NCBI GenBank assembly: GCA_947489325.1
Contig: CANLDA010000010.1
Location: forward strand, 1-64,000
Length of the DNA stretch: 64,000 nt
DNA from: an uncultured Paracoccaceae bacterium
Lineage (GTDB): Bacteria; Pseudomonadota; Alphaproteobacteria; Rhodobacterales; Rhodobacteraceae
Direction of reading: 5' to 3'
In this document: in pieces, positions 34,018 through 42,165 of the stretch
Layout: every line of letters starts with the position of its first letter
Position numbering within the stretch: position 1 is the first letter of the stretch
Program-made: the position numbers and the translations under genes
Notes under the pieces: model-generated
What the model was told of the DNA's origin: nothing
The model's database searches: none
Seen by the model: only the letters and a program-made list of their open reading frames with translations

Positions 34018-35394
34018 GTGGACGGAAATCTCAATGCACTGACGACAGTGTTTACCGAGTTTTATTACTGGGTCACTGTCGTGTTTATGTTCCTCATTCA
34101 CGTCGGGTTCTGCATGTACGAAGTCGGCGCAAGTCGCCGGCGTAACCACATGCACACGCTGATGAAAAACGTCATGATCATCCCATTGGTCACGGTCACC
34201 TTCTTCTTCTTTGGGTGGTGGATCTATTGGGCCTTCCCAAATGCCTTTCCGGGAATGGGTGGCGTCGATTTCGAAGCGGGCGCACCTTACACGCCGTGGT
34301 CTGAAAGCATGGGCACAAACCTGGCGGATCGAATCACTGGCGTGTTCTGGGCGGCATTCTTGTTGTTCTCTTGGACAGCGGCCTCGATCGTATCGGGATC
34401 GGTAATCGAACGTATTCGTTCCAGCGCGCTTTGGCTGCATGCGGTCATGATCGGCTCTGTCTGGTGGATCATCGATGCGGCATGGGGCTGGCACTATGAT
34501 GGCTGGATGGTCAAGGTTCTTGGTTATCACGACGCATATGCATCTGGTGTAATCCATGCAATTGCGGGTGGTTATGCGTTGGGTGTGATCATGGTTCTGG
34601 GACCACGCCTTGGAAAATTCGCTAAGGACGGGACGCCTCGCGATATTCCACCGCATAACCCATGGATGCTGACCATTGGTATTTTCCTGATCTATACAGG
34701 GTTCTGGGGCTTTTATGCGGCGTGCAACGTGCCTGTTATTTCCCCCGAAGTCATCGGCGGTGAAATCGTTGGCACAACTTGGACAGCCACCAATATCTAT
34801 CTTGCACCTACAACACTGTCGGCCATTACATTTAACTTCCTGATGTCACTGTCAGGTGGTCTGATGGCAGCCTATGTCGTCTCACGCGGCGATGCGTTCT
34901 GGACATTCTCAGGCGGTCTTGCCGGGATTATCACGGCATCCGCGGGTAACGATCTGTATCATCCAGTTCAGGCGATGCTAGTTGCCGCAGTTGGTGTCGT
35001 TATCGTGTACAAGCTACATTACTGGGTTGAGCGTAAGTTCAAGCTGGACGACGCAGTGGGCGCGGTTGCGGTTCACGGGTATTCCGGTGTGGTTGGTCTG
35101 ATCATCGCAGGTTTCATGCTGTGGGGTGCACCATCTTCACCTTTCGAAGGTTACGCCACGATCAATCCGATTGGCCAAACCATCGGTGCCGTGATCATGT
35201 TCGGTTTGCTTGGCTTCTTGCCCGGTTGGGTTCTGGCCAAACTGCAGGCTGCCGCAGGGGTGCTGCGCATTCCTGAAGAGGTGGAACTGCAAGGTCTCGA
35301 TTATGCGGAACATCACGCATACGAAGACGCGAAGACCGACATCATCGAAGCAGACAAGCGCCGTCTTTCGGCCAAAGTCACAGCAGCAGAATAA
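34018..35394 (+). CDS. amt: Ammonium transporter (Amt/MEP family)
   Basis: The 458-aa membrane protein has about eleven spans. Family features include the pore-lining DAAWGWHYDGWM-type segment, SGVIHAIAGGYALGVIMVLGPR, ITASAGNDLYHPVQAML and AVHGYSGVVGLIIAG. GTG start at 34018 with GGGAGAAG upstream. Roseobacter methylated-amine clusters carry such an Amt, which may move ammonium or methylammonium. Unusually there is no glnK/glnB neighbour; instead a 71-aa membrane protein follows 12 bp later. Divergent from dmmD. Confidence 0.9.
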   Translation: MDGNLNALTTVFTEFYYWVTVVFMFLIHVGFCMYEVGASRRRNHMHTLMKNVMIIPLVTVTFFFFGWWIYWAFPNAFPGMGGVDFEAGAPYTPWSESMGTNLADRITGVFWAAFLLFSWTAASIVSGSVIERIRSSALWLHAVMIGSVWWIIDAAWGWHYDGWMVKVLGYHDAYASGVIHAIAGGYALGVIMVLGPRLGKFAKDGTPRDIPPHNPWMLTIGIFLIYTGFWGFYAACNVPVISPEVIGGEIVGTTWTATNIYLAPTTLSAITFNFLMSLSGGLMAAYVVSRGDAFWTFSGGLAGIITASAGNDLYHPVQAMLVAAVGVVIVYKLHYWVERKFKLDDAVGAVAVHGYSGVVGLIIAGFMLWGAPSSPFEGYATINPIGQTIGAVIMFGLLGFLPGWVLAKLQAAAGVLRIPEEVELQGLDYAEHHAYEDAKTDIIEADKRRLSAKVTAAE

Positions 35395-35406
35395 GGAGAC
35401 GTACAA

Positions 35407-35622
35407 ATGTCGACTATTGGATATGAAAACTGGGCTGTGGACTTGGCCGAGGTTGGCCCGGTCTATCCCTTCCAAGGCACCGAATTCTTTTGGGTGATCC
35501 TTGGGGTAATCTTCTGGCTCGTTTGGCACCGCATTCAATATGTTCGCGAAAGCGCACACCTTGAAGAGGCCCGTCACATTGGCGACGAAGACAAGGTTCA
35601 TGACCTGTTAGATAAGTACTAA
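35407..35622 (+). CDS. 71-aa single-span membrane protein linked to Amt
   Basis: The small protein begins MSTIGYENWAVDLAEVGPVY, has one hydrophobic tryptophan-rich segment at about residues 27-42 (FFWVILGVIFWLVWHR) and a charged C-terminal tail. It is 12 bp after amt, preceded by AAGGAGA, and followed by a terminator, so it is almost certainly co-expressed with amt. I do not recognise a family. Its position suggests an accessory or regulatory subunit of the transporter; that is inferred. Confidence 0.75.
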   Translation: MSTIGYENWAVDLAEVGPVYPFQGTEFFWVILGVIFWLVWHRIQYVRESAHLEEARHIGDEDKVHDLLDKY

Positions 35623-35643
35623 AGCGCCTTCACAAGTCATCAG

Positions 35644-35675
35644 AAAGCGCAGCCCTCAACAGGTTGCGCTTTTTT
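35644..35675 (+). terminator. Intrinsic terminator after amt and the 71-aa gene
   Basis: AAAGCGCAgCC, 8-nt loop, GGtTGCGCTTT followed by TTTT. It separates the amt unit from mgsABC. Confidence 0.85.
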
Positions 35676-35770
35676 GAATGTTAGGAAACATTGTTTCCTT
35701 AGATTATTGCCAGATGATTGCTTTAATGCTAGCGTCGAATCAGACATGACACTTACGGAGGCTCTCAGCC

Positions 35771-36667
35771 ATGTGCGGGATCGTAGGATTATTCCTCAAA
35801 GACAAATCACTTGAGCCACAGTTGGGCGAAATGCTCACTGATATGCTCGTTACTATGACAGATCGTGGCCCCGACAGTGCGGGCATCGCGATTTATGGCT
35901 CTGAGACTGACGGTCAAGCTAAGCTGACTATCCAGTCGGATAATGGCGATGCAGATTTTGCAACACTCACAGATGATCTGAGTGCGGCGATTGGCACACC
36001 AGTATCTTTGCGCCGCAATGACACACATGCCGTTCTTGAATTGGCGTCGGATCAAGTATCCGCAGCACGCCAAGCCATCCGCGAATTGCGCCCTAACATG
36101 CGCATTATGTCCGATGGCGAAGTGATCGAAATCTACAAAGAGGTCGGCCTGCCAAAAGACGTCGCTGCACGCTTTGACGTCTCAAAGATGGGCGGCACAC
36201 ACGGGATCGGCCACACACGTATGGCCACAGAATCCGCTGTCACCACCGAAGGTGCGCACCCGTTTTCAACCGGTGCGGATCAGTGCCTTGTGCACAACGG
36301 CTCGCTGTCCAACCATAACTCGCTGCGTCGGCGTCTGAAACGCGATGGCGTGCGTATCGAAAGCATGAACGACACCGAAGTCGGTGCCGCATTCCTAAGC
36401 TGGCGCATGCAAAACGGCGCATCACTGGGTCAAGCGCTGGAAGACAGCCTTGACGAGTTGGACGGCTTTTTCACCTTTGTTGTGGGCACCAAAGACGGGT
36501 TCGGCGTTGTTCGTGACCCAATCGCGTGTAAGCCTGCCGTGATGGCGGAAACCGATCAATATGTGGCCTTTGGCAGCGAATACCGCGCCTTGGTCAACCT
36601 GCCGGGCATCGAGGACGCCAAAGTTTGGGAACCTGAGCCTTCAACCGTTTATTTCTGGAACCACTAA
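35771..36667 (+). CDS. mgsA: N-methylglutamate synthase subunit A (class II glutamine amidotransferase-like)
   Basis: The 298-aa GATase type 2 domain starts MCGIVGLFLKDKS, with Cys2 as the N-terminal nucleophile after Met removal, and has GTHGIGHTRMATESAV, HPFSTGADQCLVHNGSLSNH and DTEVGAAFLSW blocks. It corresponds to GlxB of other clusters. With MgsB and MgsC it converts gamma-glutamylmethylamide and 2-oxoglutarate-derived glutamate into N-methylglutamate. It is followed by mgsB after 1 bp. Confidence 0.88.
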   Translation: MCGIVGLFLKDKSLEPQLGEMLTDMLVTMTDRGPDSAGIAIYGSETDGQAKLTIQSDNGDADFATLTDDLSAAIGTPVSLRRNDTHAVLELASDQVSAARQAIRELRPNMRIMSDGEVIEIYKEVGLPKDVAARFDVSKMGGTHGIGHTRMATESAVTTEGAHPFSTGADQCLVHNGSLSNHNSLRRRLKRDGVRIESMNDTEVGAAFLSWRMQNGASLGQALEDSLDELDGFFTFVVGTKDGFGVVRDPIACKPAVMAETDQYVAFGSEYRALVNLPGIEDAKVWEPEPSTVYFWNH

Positions 36668-36668
36668 G

Positions 36669-37352
36669 ATGCAGACATATGATTTGGCCGCAGATGGCCT
36701 TCGTGGGATGAACACCCTTCTTCAAGAGCAAAACAACGAAACCAACCAAACCGCATGGGAAATCGTAAATCCCCGAGGCAGCCATGCCATTGCGGTTGGT
36801 TTGGATGCACCAATTGAAGTGACCGTTAAAGGTTCAACCGGATATTACTGTGCCGGCATGAACCAACAAGCAACCATCAAGGTCGAAGGCTCTGTCGGGC
36901 CGGGTGTTGCCGAAAACATGATGTCCGGCACGGTCATCATCGAGGGCGACGCGAGCCAATATGCCGGGGCCACTGGTCATGGCGGCCTGCTTGTTATCAA
37001 AGGCAACGCCAGCTCGCGCTGCGGGATTTCGATGAAGGGCATCGACATTGTCGTGCACGGCAATATTGGCCACATGTCCGCCTTTATGGGGCAAGCTGGC
37101 AATCTGGTTGTGCTGGGCGATGCAGGGGATGCACTTGGTGACTCTTGCTATGAAGCGCGCTTTTTTGTGCGCGGCTCTGTTAAAAGCCTTGGCGCGGATT
37201 GCATCGAAAAAGAAATGCGCCCCGAGCACATCGAGATTCTGAAAGATTTGCTGGAACGCGCAGGTGCGGATGCAAAACCAGAAGAATTCAAACGCTACGG
37301 ATCTGCCCGTCAGCTATACAACTTTGACGTCGATAACGCGCAAGCATATTAA
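36669..37352 (+). CDS. mgsB: N-methylglutamate synthase subunit B (GlxC-like, GltB C-terminal domain)
   Basis: The 227-aa beta-helix protein resembles the C-terminal (GXGXG) domain of glutamate synthase: repeated glycine-rich turns such as GSVGPGVAENMMSGTVIIEGDAS, GATGHGGLLVIKGNASSRCG and GQAGNLVVLGDAGDALGDSCYEA. The start at 36669 (MQTYDLAADGL) lies 1 nt after the mgsA stop; an upstream in-frame ATG inside mgsA is rejected. It is part of the MgsABC complex. Confidence 0.88.
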   Translation: MQTYDLAADGLRGMNTLLQEQNNETNQTAWEIVNPRGSHAIAVGLDAPIEVTVKGSTGYYCAGMNQQATIKVEGSVGPGVAENMMSGTVIIEGDASQYAGATGHGGLLVIKGNASSRCGISMKGIDIVVHGNIGHMSAFMGQAGNLVVLGDAGDALGDSCYEARFFVRGSVKSLGADCIEKEMRPEHIEILKDLLERAGADAKPEEFKRYGSARQLYNFDVDNAQAY

Positions 37353-37362
37353 GGATAGCAAC

Positions 37363-38694
37363 ATGAGCGATAACAATATTCCGCGCACCGTTCCGATCCA
37401 GTCGGCAACATTCACCAATGAAATCAACGCCGAAATCCGCCGTGCGGCGGCCACTGGCATCTATGATATCCGGGGCGGCGGCGCGAAACGTAAGGTTCCG
37501 CATTTCGACGACCTGCTGTTTTTGGGCGCATCCGTGTCACGTTACCCTTTGGAAGGCTATCGTGAGAAATGCGATACAAGCGTTCTGTTGGGCACACGGT
37601 TTGCAAAGAACCCAATCAAGCTGGATATCCCAATCACCATCGCCGGCATGAGCTTTGGCGCACTGTCTGGCCCCGCCAAAGAGGCATTGGGTCGTGGCGC
37701 GTCTATGGCAGGCACATCGACAACCACCGGTGACGGCGGCATGACACAAGAAGAGCGCGGCCACTCCAAGCAGCTTGTGTATCAATATCTGCCATCGCGT
37801 TACGGGATGAACCCCAACGATTTGCGCAAGGCAGACGCGATTGAAATCGTGGTTGGTCAAGGCGCAAAGCCAGGTGGCGGCGGTATGCTGTTGGGTCAGA
37901 AAATCTCTGATCGCGTGGCAGCAATGCGCACCCTTCCTAAGGGCATCGACCAACGTTCGTCTTGTCGCCACCCTGACTGGACTGGCCCGGACGATCTGGA
38001 AATTAAGATTCTGGAACTGCGTGAAATCACCAACGGTCGTGTGCCGATCTATGTGAAAGTGGCCGGCGCGCGTCCTTATTTTGACACCACACTGGCGATT
38101 AAGGCTGGGGCGGATGTTGTGGTTCTTGACGGCATGCAAGGCGGCACGGCTGCCACGCAAGATGTCTTTATTGAGCACGTTGGTCAGCCAACGCTGGCTT
38201 GTATTCGCCCTGCCGTTAAGGCGCTGCAAGATCTGGGCATGCACCGCAAGGTTCAGCTGGTGATCTCGGGCGGTATTCGTACAGGTGCAGACGTTGCCAA
38301 GGCCTTGGCTCTTGGCGCGGATGCTGTGTCCATCGGAACAGCGGCGATGATTGCCATTGGTGACAACGACCCCAAATGGGAAAGCGAATACCAAAAACTG
38401 GGCAGCACTACCGGTGCCTATGATGACTGGCACGAAGGTTTGGACCCCGCGGGTATCACCACACAAGACCCCGAACTGATGAAGCGGGTTGACCCTGTCG
38501 ATGCAGGTCGTCGCCTGCGCAACTACCTGAAGGTGATGACATTGGAGGCACAAACAATCGCACGTGCTTGTGGGCATAATCATCTGCACAATCTTGAACC
38601 AGAGGACCTGTGCGCTCTGACAATGGAAGCCGCGGCAATGGCCCAAGTTCCCCTTGCCGGCACAAACTGGTATCCTGGCAAAGAGGGTTTCTAA
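37363..38694 (+). CDS. mgsC: N-methylglutamate synthase subunit C (FMN-binding glutamate synthase family)
   Basis: The 443-aa FMN-dependent catalytic subunit (GlxD-like) has IAGMSFGALSGPAKEALGRGA, GDGGMTQEERGH, GAKPGGGGMLLGQKI, VLDGMQGGTAATQDVF and VISGGIRTGADVAKALALGADAVSIGTA. The start at 37363 (MSDNNIPRTV) is preceded by AAGGA; an upstream in-frame start overlapping mgsB is rejected. It transfers the methylamino group in the N-methylglutamate route. A long antisense ORF over this gene is a shadow. Confidence 0.9.
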   Translation: MSDNNIPRTVPIQSATFTNEINAEIRRAAATGIYDIRGGGAKRKVPHFDDLLFLGASVSRYPLEGYREKCDTSVLLGTRFAKNPIKLDIPITIAGMSFGALSGPAKEALGRGASMAGTSTTTGDGGMTQEERGHSKQLVYQYLPSRYGMNPNDLRKADAIEIVVGQGAKPGGGGMLLGQKISDRVAAMRTLPKGIDQRSSCRHPDWTGPDDLEIKILELREITNGRVPIYVKVAGARPYFDTTLAIKAGADVVVLDGMQGGTAATQDVFIEHVGQPTLACIRPAVKALQDLGMHRKVQLVISGGIRTGADVAKALALGADAVSIGTAAMIAIGDNDPKWESEYQKLGSTTGAYDDWHEGLDPAGITTQDPELMKRVDPVDAGRRLRNYLKVMTLEAQTIARACGHNHLHNLEPEDLCALTMEAAAMAQVPLAGTNWYPGKEGF

Positions 38695-38709
38695 TTTACG
38701 TATCTATAA

Positions 38710-38737
38710 GGCGCGACCCAAATGGTCGCGCCTTTTT
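38710..38737 (+). terminator. Intrinsic terminator after mgsABC
   Basis: GGCGCGACC, loop CAAAT, GGTCGCGCC, then TTTTT. A perfect 9-bp stem 15 bp after the mgsC stop, so gmaS may be expressed by read-through or from its own promoter. Confidence 0.9.
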
Positions 38738-38770
38738 ACAATTTAATCAACAAGGAGGGAAAGTGGGACC

Positions 38771-40099
38771 ATGGCAAGAGATCTGGCAGCTTTCGCAGAA
38801 GAAAACGGCGTTAAATATTTTATGATTTCCTTCACCGACCTGTTCGGTGGACAGCGGGCAAAATTGGTGCCTGCACGGGCAATCGCAGACATGCAGGAAG
38901 ACGGGGCCGGTTTTGCGGGTTTCGCAACCTGGCTTGACCTGACACCTGCGCACCCCGACATGTTGGCAGTTCCTGATCCGGACGCCGCGATCATCCTGCC
39001 TTGGAACAAAGAAATCGCATGGGTGCCCGGCAACTGTGTGATGGAAGGCAAAGACGTCGCTCAGGCACCGCGCAACGTGTTGCGCCGCCTGATTGCCGAA
39101 GCGGCAGAGAAGGGGATGCATGTCAAAACCGGCATCGAAGCAGAGTTTTTCCTGCTGACACCCGATGGGGAACAAATCTCTGATCCCTATGATACAGCCG
39201 CCAAACCCTGCTATGACCAACAGGCCTTTATGCGCCGTTTGGACGTAATCCGCGAAATCAGCGATTACATGTTGGAACTGGGCTGGGGCGCTTATCAAAA
39301 CGACCACGAAGACGCCAACGGCCAATGGGAAATGAACTGGGATTTCGACGATGCTTTGGCGACAGCCGACAAGCACAGTTTCTTCAAGTTTATGGCGAAA
39401 TGCGTCGCTGAAAAGCACGGCTTCCGCGCCACCTTTATGCCAAAGCCCATCGAGGGTCTGACAGGCAACGGTTGTCATGCACATATTTCCGTTTGGGATG
39501 CCCCGGGTAAGGACAGTAAAGTCAATGTATTCGCTGGTGAAGGCGAAGGCCAAACTGGCGAAGTGGGCCTTGCAGAACGCGGCAAACACTTCCTTGGCGG
39601 GATCATGAAACACGCCAGCGCTCTGGCGGCAATCACTAACCCAACGGTAAACTCCTATAAACGGATCAACGCCCCGCGCACCATGTCAGGCGCAACTTGG
39701 GCACCGAACACCGTAACTTGGACAGGCAACAACCGTACACATATGGTGCGCGTCCCCGGTCCTGGTCGGTTTGAATTGCGTCTGCCCGACGGTGCTGTGA
39801 ACCCTTATCTGCTGCAGGCCGTGATCATTGCCGCAGGCCTGTCCGGCATCAATCACAAAGCAGACCCCGGTCCACGTCACGACATTGACATGTACGCCGA
39901 AGGTCACAAGATCACAGATGCGCCTAAACTTCCTCTCAACATGCTGGATGCCCTGCGTCTCTATGATCAGGACGAAGAGTTAAAGGCGATGATGGGCGAA
40001 GAGTTCTCAAACGCGTATCTGAAGATGAAACAAGAAGAGTGGGACTCTTTCGTCAGTCACTTCTCTCGTTGGGAAAAAGACAATACATTGGACATCTAA
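38771..40099 (+). CDS. gmaS: Gamma-glutamylmethylamide synthetase (glutamate-methylamine ligase)
   Basis: The 442-aa glutamine synthetase-family ligase joins monomethylamine to glutamate with ATP. It has a short N-domain (FMISFTDLFGGQRAKLVPA), catalytic segments TGIEAEFFLLTPDG, NDHEDANGQWEMNWDFDDAL, LTGNGCHAHISVWD, NSYKRINAPRTMSGATWAPN and FELRLPDGAVNPYLL. Its place beside mgsABC and dmm genes is the standard marine Rhodobacteraceae arrangement. An AAGGAGGGA Shine-Dalgarno lies upstream. The N-methylglutamate dehydrogenase genes (mgdABCD) are not in the window. Confidence 0.9.
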   Translation: MARDLAAFAEENGVKYFMISFTDLFGGQRAKLVPARAIADMQEDGAGFAGFATWLDLTPAHPDMLAVPDPDAAIILPWNKEIAWVPGNCVMEGKDVAQAPRNVLRRLIAEAAEKGMHVKTGIEAEFFLLTPDGEQISDPYDTAAKPCYDQQAFMRRLDVIREISDYMLELGWGAYQNDHEDANGQWEMNWDFDDALATADKHSFFKFMAKCVAEKHGFRATFMPKPIEGLTGNGCHAHISVWDAPGKDSKVNVFAGEGEGQTGEVGLAERGKHFLGGIMKHASALAAITNPTVNSYKRINAPRTMSGATWAPNTVTWTGNNRTHMVRVPGPGRFELRLPDGAVNPYLLQAVIIAAGLSGINHKADPGPRHDIDMYAEGHKITDAPKLPLNMLDALRLYDQDEELKAMMGEEFSNAYLKMKQEEWDSFVSHFSRWEKDNTLDI

Positions 40100-40115
40100 T
40101 CCAATTCAGTTACCC

Positions 40116-40150
40116 AAAAGCGCCCCGGATCACACCGGGGCGTTTGCTTT
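40116..40150. terminator. Bidirectional terminator between gmaS and truncated haemoglobin
   Basis: CGCCCCGG, 6-nt loop, CCGGGGCG, flanked by AAAAG on the left and TTTGCTTTTG on the right. It lies in the convergent 3-prime ends and overlaps the last codons of the haemoglobin gene. Confidence 0.8.
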
Positions 40151-40576
40151 TGTTCCGTCCTCTTCGCCAATGCGCCAATCCGGCAGGTCATTGACCAACG
40201 ACAACGCCGCCCGTCGCAGTGTCGCGCGAATTTTTTCAACCTCTGGTCCATGCATATCACAATCGACCAAGGCGCGGTCCATTAGCTCCAGCCACATTTC
40301 CACATCATGTTCGCGGATCGGCACATGCTCATGAATTTTGCGCAGGTTCATATGGCCGTGCTTTTCCAGATAATACCGTCGACCACCAAAGAAACCGCTT
40401 AGGAAATTGAACTGCTCTGCCCGAGTGAGATTAAGCCCATGACCGCGAAAATGCAGGCGGTGTAATTCATAAACCACCGGGTCCGTTTCCATCAGATCAT
40501 AAAAGTGTCCCACAAGCCGCTTGACCGCAGCTTCGCCGCCAAGTTGCTCTACCAGATTATGCGCGTTCTTGTTCAT
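40130..40576 (-). CDS. Group II truncated haemoglobin
   Basis: The 148-aa globin starts at 40576 (MNKNAHNLVEQLGGEAAVKR). Features are LVGHFYDLMETDPVVYELHRLH, the FLSGFFGGRRYYLEKHGHMNLRKIHEHVPI segment with the proximal-His region, and VEMWLELMDRAL. Group II trHbs bind O2 and NO and are often linked to oxygen limitation or nitrosative stress. An in-frame ATG 48 nt upstream lies inside an FNR-type box and is rejected as the start. Confidence 0.88.
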   Translation of the reverse strand: MNKNAHNLVEQLGGEAAVKRLVGHFYDLMETDPVVYELHRLHFRGHGLNLTRAEQFNFLSGFFGGRRYYLEKHGHMNLRKIHEHVPIREHDVEMWLELMDRALVDCDMHGPEVEKIRATLRRAALSLVNDLPDWRIGEEDGTKANAPV

Positions 40577-40610
40577 TTCACCAGTAACCCATGCTGCCCA
40601 GTGGCAAACT

Positions 40611-40624
40611 TTGATCTGGATCAA
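40611..40624. promoter_or_regulatory. Perfect FNR/FnrL/Dnr-type box upstream of truncated haemoglobin
   Basis: TTGAT, CTGG, ATCAA matches the TTGAT-N4-ATCAA consensus at all ten defined positions. It lies 35 bp before the haemoglobin start, a typical distance for activation or repression by a CRP/FNR-family oxygen or NO sensor. Confidence 0.8.
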
Positions 40625-40662
40625 AACACATATGATTTCTGGCTTAAAGTTATGAAATCAAT

Positions 40663-40691
40663 AAAAAGGCCCGCCAAATTGACGGGCCTTT
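40663..40691 (-). terminator. Intrinsic terminator after gabD
   Basis: On the minus strand AAAGGCCCGTC, 5-nt loop, GGCGGGCCTTTTT. The stem has one mismatch and is followed by a T tract, 7 bp after the gabD stop. Confidence 0.85.
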
Positions 40692-40697
40692 CCAGAC

Positions 40698-42164
40698 TTA
40701 TTTGATTGCGAGGCAAACATATTTCAATTCAAGGAAATCATCCATTCCGTATTTGGATCCTTCACGACCCAGACCGGATTGTTTGACGCCTCCAAATGGG
40801 GCCACCTCGGTGGAAATCAGTCCGGTGTTCACGCCCACCATTCCGGTTTCCATCGCCTCTGCAACGCGCCAGACGCGTCCCAGATCATTGGCATAGAAAT
40901 ATCCCGCCAAGCCGAATTCAGTGTCGTTTGCCAAGGCAATGACTTCTTCTTCGGTTTCAAACTTGATCAGCGGTGCGATCGGACCAAAGGTTTCGTCTTT
41001 GGATACCATCGCAGAGGGTGGCACATCCGCCAGCAGTGTGGGCTCAAAGAAGGTGCCTTCGATCCGCTTACCACCGGTCAGTACACGCGCGCCTTTGGAT
41101 GTTGCGTCAGCAAGGTGTTCTTCAACTTTGGCCACGGCGGCCTCGTTGATCAACGGGCCGGTTGTGACGCCTTCTTTCATGCCATCACCGGGGACCAGTT
41201 TGTTGATCGCCGCGGCCAGCTTTTCAGCAAAGGCATCATAAACACCCGCCTGCACGTAGATGCGGTTGGCACACACACAGGTCTGACCATTGTTGCGGAA
41301 TTTGGCGATCATTGCGCCTTCTACCGCGTCATCCAAGTCAGCATCGTCAAACACGAGGAACGGCGCGTTGCCGCCCAATTCCAGCGACATTTTCTTGATG
41401 GTGTCGGCCCCTTGGCGCATCAGAATCTGACCCACACGGGTAGAACCGGTAAAGGTGATCTTGGCAACCTTTTGGTTGGCGCAAAGCTCCTGACCGCTGC
41501 CTGCGGAATTGGTGTTTGGCAATACGCTGAACACACCTGCGGGCACGCCTGCGCGTTCGGCCAGAACAGCCATGGCTGTGGCTGACAATGGTGTCAGTTC
41601 CGCAGGACGCACCACAAAGGAACAACCCGCTGCCAATGCCGGCGCAACCTTGCGCGCGATCATCGCATTGGGGAAGTTCCACGGTGTGATTGCACCAACA
41701 ACGCCCACGGGCTGTTTCAGCACCATGATACGTTTGTCGCGCTGATGGCCCGGAATCGTGTCACCATAAACGCGCTTGGCTTCTTCGGCGAACCATTCAA
41801 GGAACGACGCACCATAGGCGATCTCGCCTTTGGCTTCGGCCAAGGGTTTGCCCATTTCGGCACACAGGATCACACCAAGGTCATCCTGCGCGGCCATCAT
41901 CAGATCAAACCATTTGCGCATAACGGCGGCACGTTCTTTGCCTGTCCGTGCTGCCCATTCTTTTTGCGCGTCATAGGCTGCGTCAATGGCTTCGGTTACA
42001 TCGGCCACCGTGGTGTCGGTGACCTCTGTAATTGCTGCACCCGTGGCCGGGTTGGTCACTGTGAACTTGGCCTCGCTGTCACGCCATTCGCCGTTAATAT
42101 AGGCGCGGCCTTCCAGCAAGGATGGATCCTTAAGACCCAGTGGGTTCATATTTGTATCCAACAT
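40698..42164 (-). CDS. gabD: Succinate-semialdehyde dehydrogenase
   Basis: The 489-aa NAD(P)-dependent enzyme converts succinate semialdehyde to succinate, the second step of GABA use. It shows AITPWNFPNAMIARKVAPALAAG, FTGSTRVGQILM, the general base in SLELGGNAPFLVFDDADL, and the nucleophile in NNGQTCVCANRIYV, typical GabD with two nearby cysteines. The start at 42164 (MLDTNMNPLGL) has GAGAGG upstream; the longer ORF reading into gabT is rejected. The gene is 1 bp downstream of gabT. Confidence 0.93.
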   Translation of the reverse strand: MLDTNMNPLGLKDPSLLEGRAYINGEWRDSEAKFTVTNPATGAAITEVTDTTVADVTEAIDAAYDAQKEWAARTGKERAAVMRKWFDLMMAAQDDLGVILCAEMGKPLAEAKGEIAYGASFLEWFAEEAKRVYGDTIPGHQRDKRIMVLKQPVGVVGAITPWNFPNAMIARKVAPALAAGCSFVVRPAELTPLSATAMAVLAERAGVPAGVFSVLPNTNSAGSGQELCANQKVAKITFTGSTRVGQILMRQGADTIKKMSLELGGNAPFLVFDDADLDDAVEGAMIAKFRNNGQTCVCANRIYVQAGVYDAFAEKLAAAINKLVPGDGMKEGVTTGPLINEAAVAKVEEHLADATSKGARVLTGGKRIEGTFFEPTLLADVPPSAMVSKDETFGPIAPLIKFETEEEVIALANDTEFGLAGYFYANDLGRVWRVAEAMETGMVGVNTGLISTEVAPFGGVKQSGLGREGSKYGMDDFLELKYVCLAIK

Positions 42165-42165
42165 C

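Noticed and set aside
37537..38646. 369-aa ORF antisense to mgsC
   Set aside because: A long shadow of a conserved FMN enzyme; its composition (His-, Cys-, Gln-rich) is unlike a real protein and no ribosome-binding site was seen.
40577..40624. Extended start of the truncated haemoglobin
   Set aside because: The upstream ATG lies within a perfect FNR-type box, so translation more likely begins at 40576.
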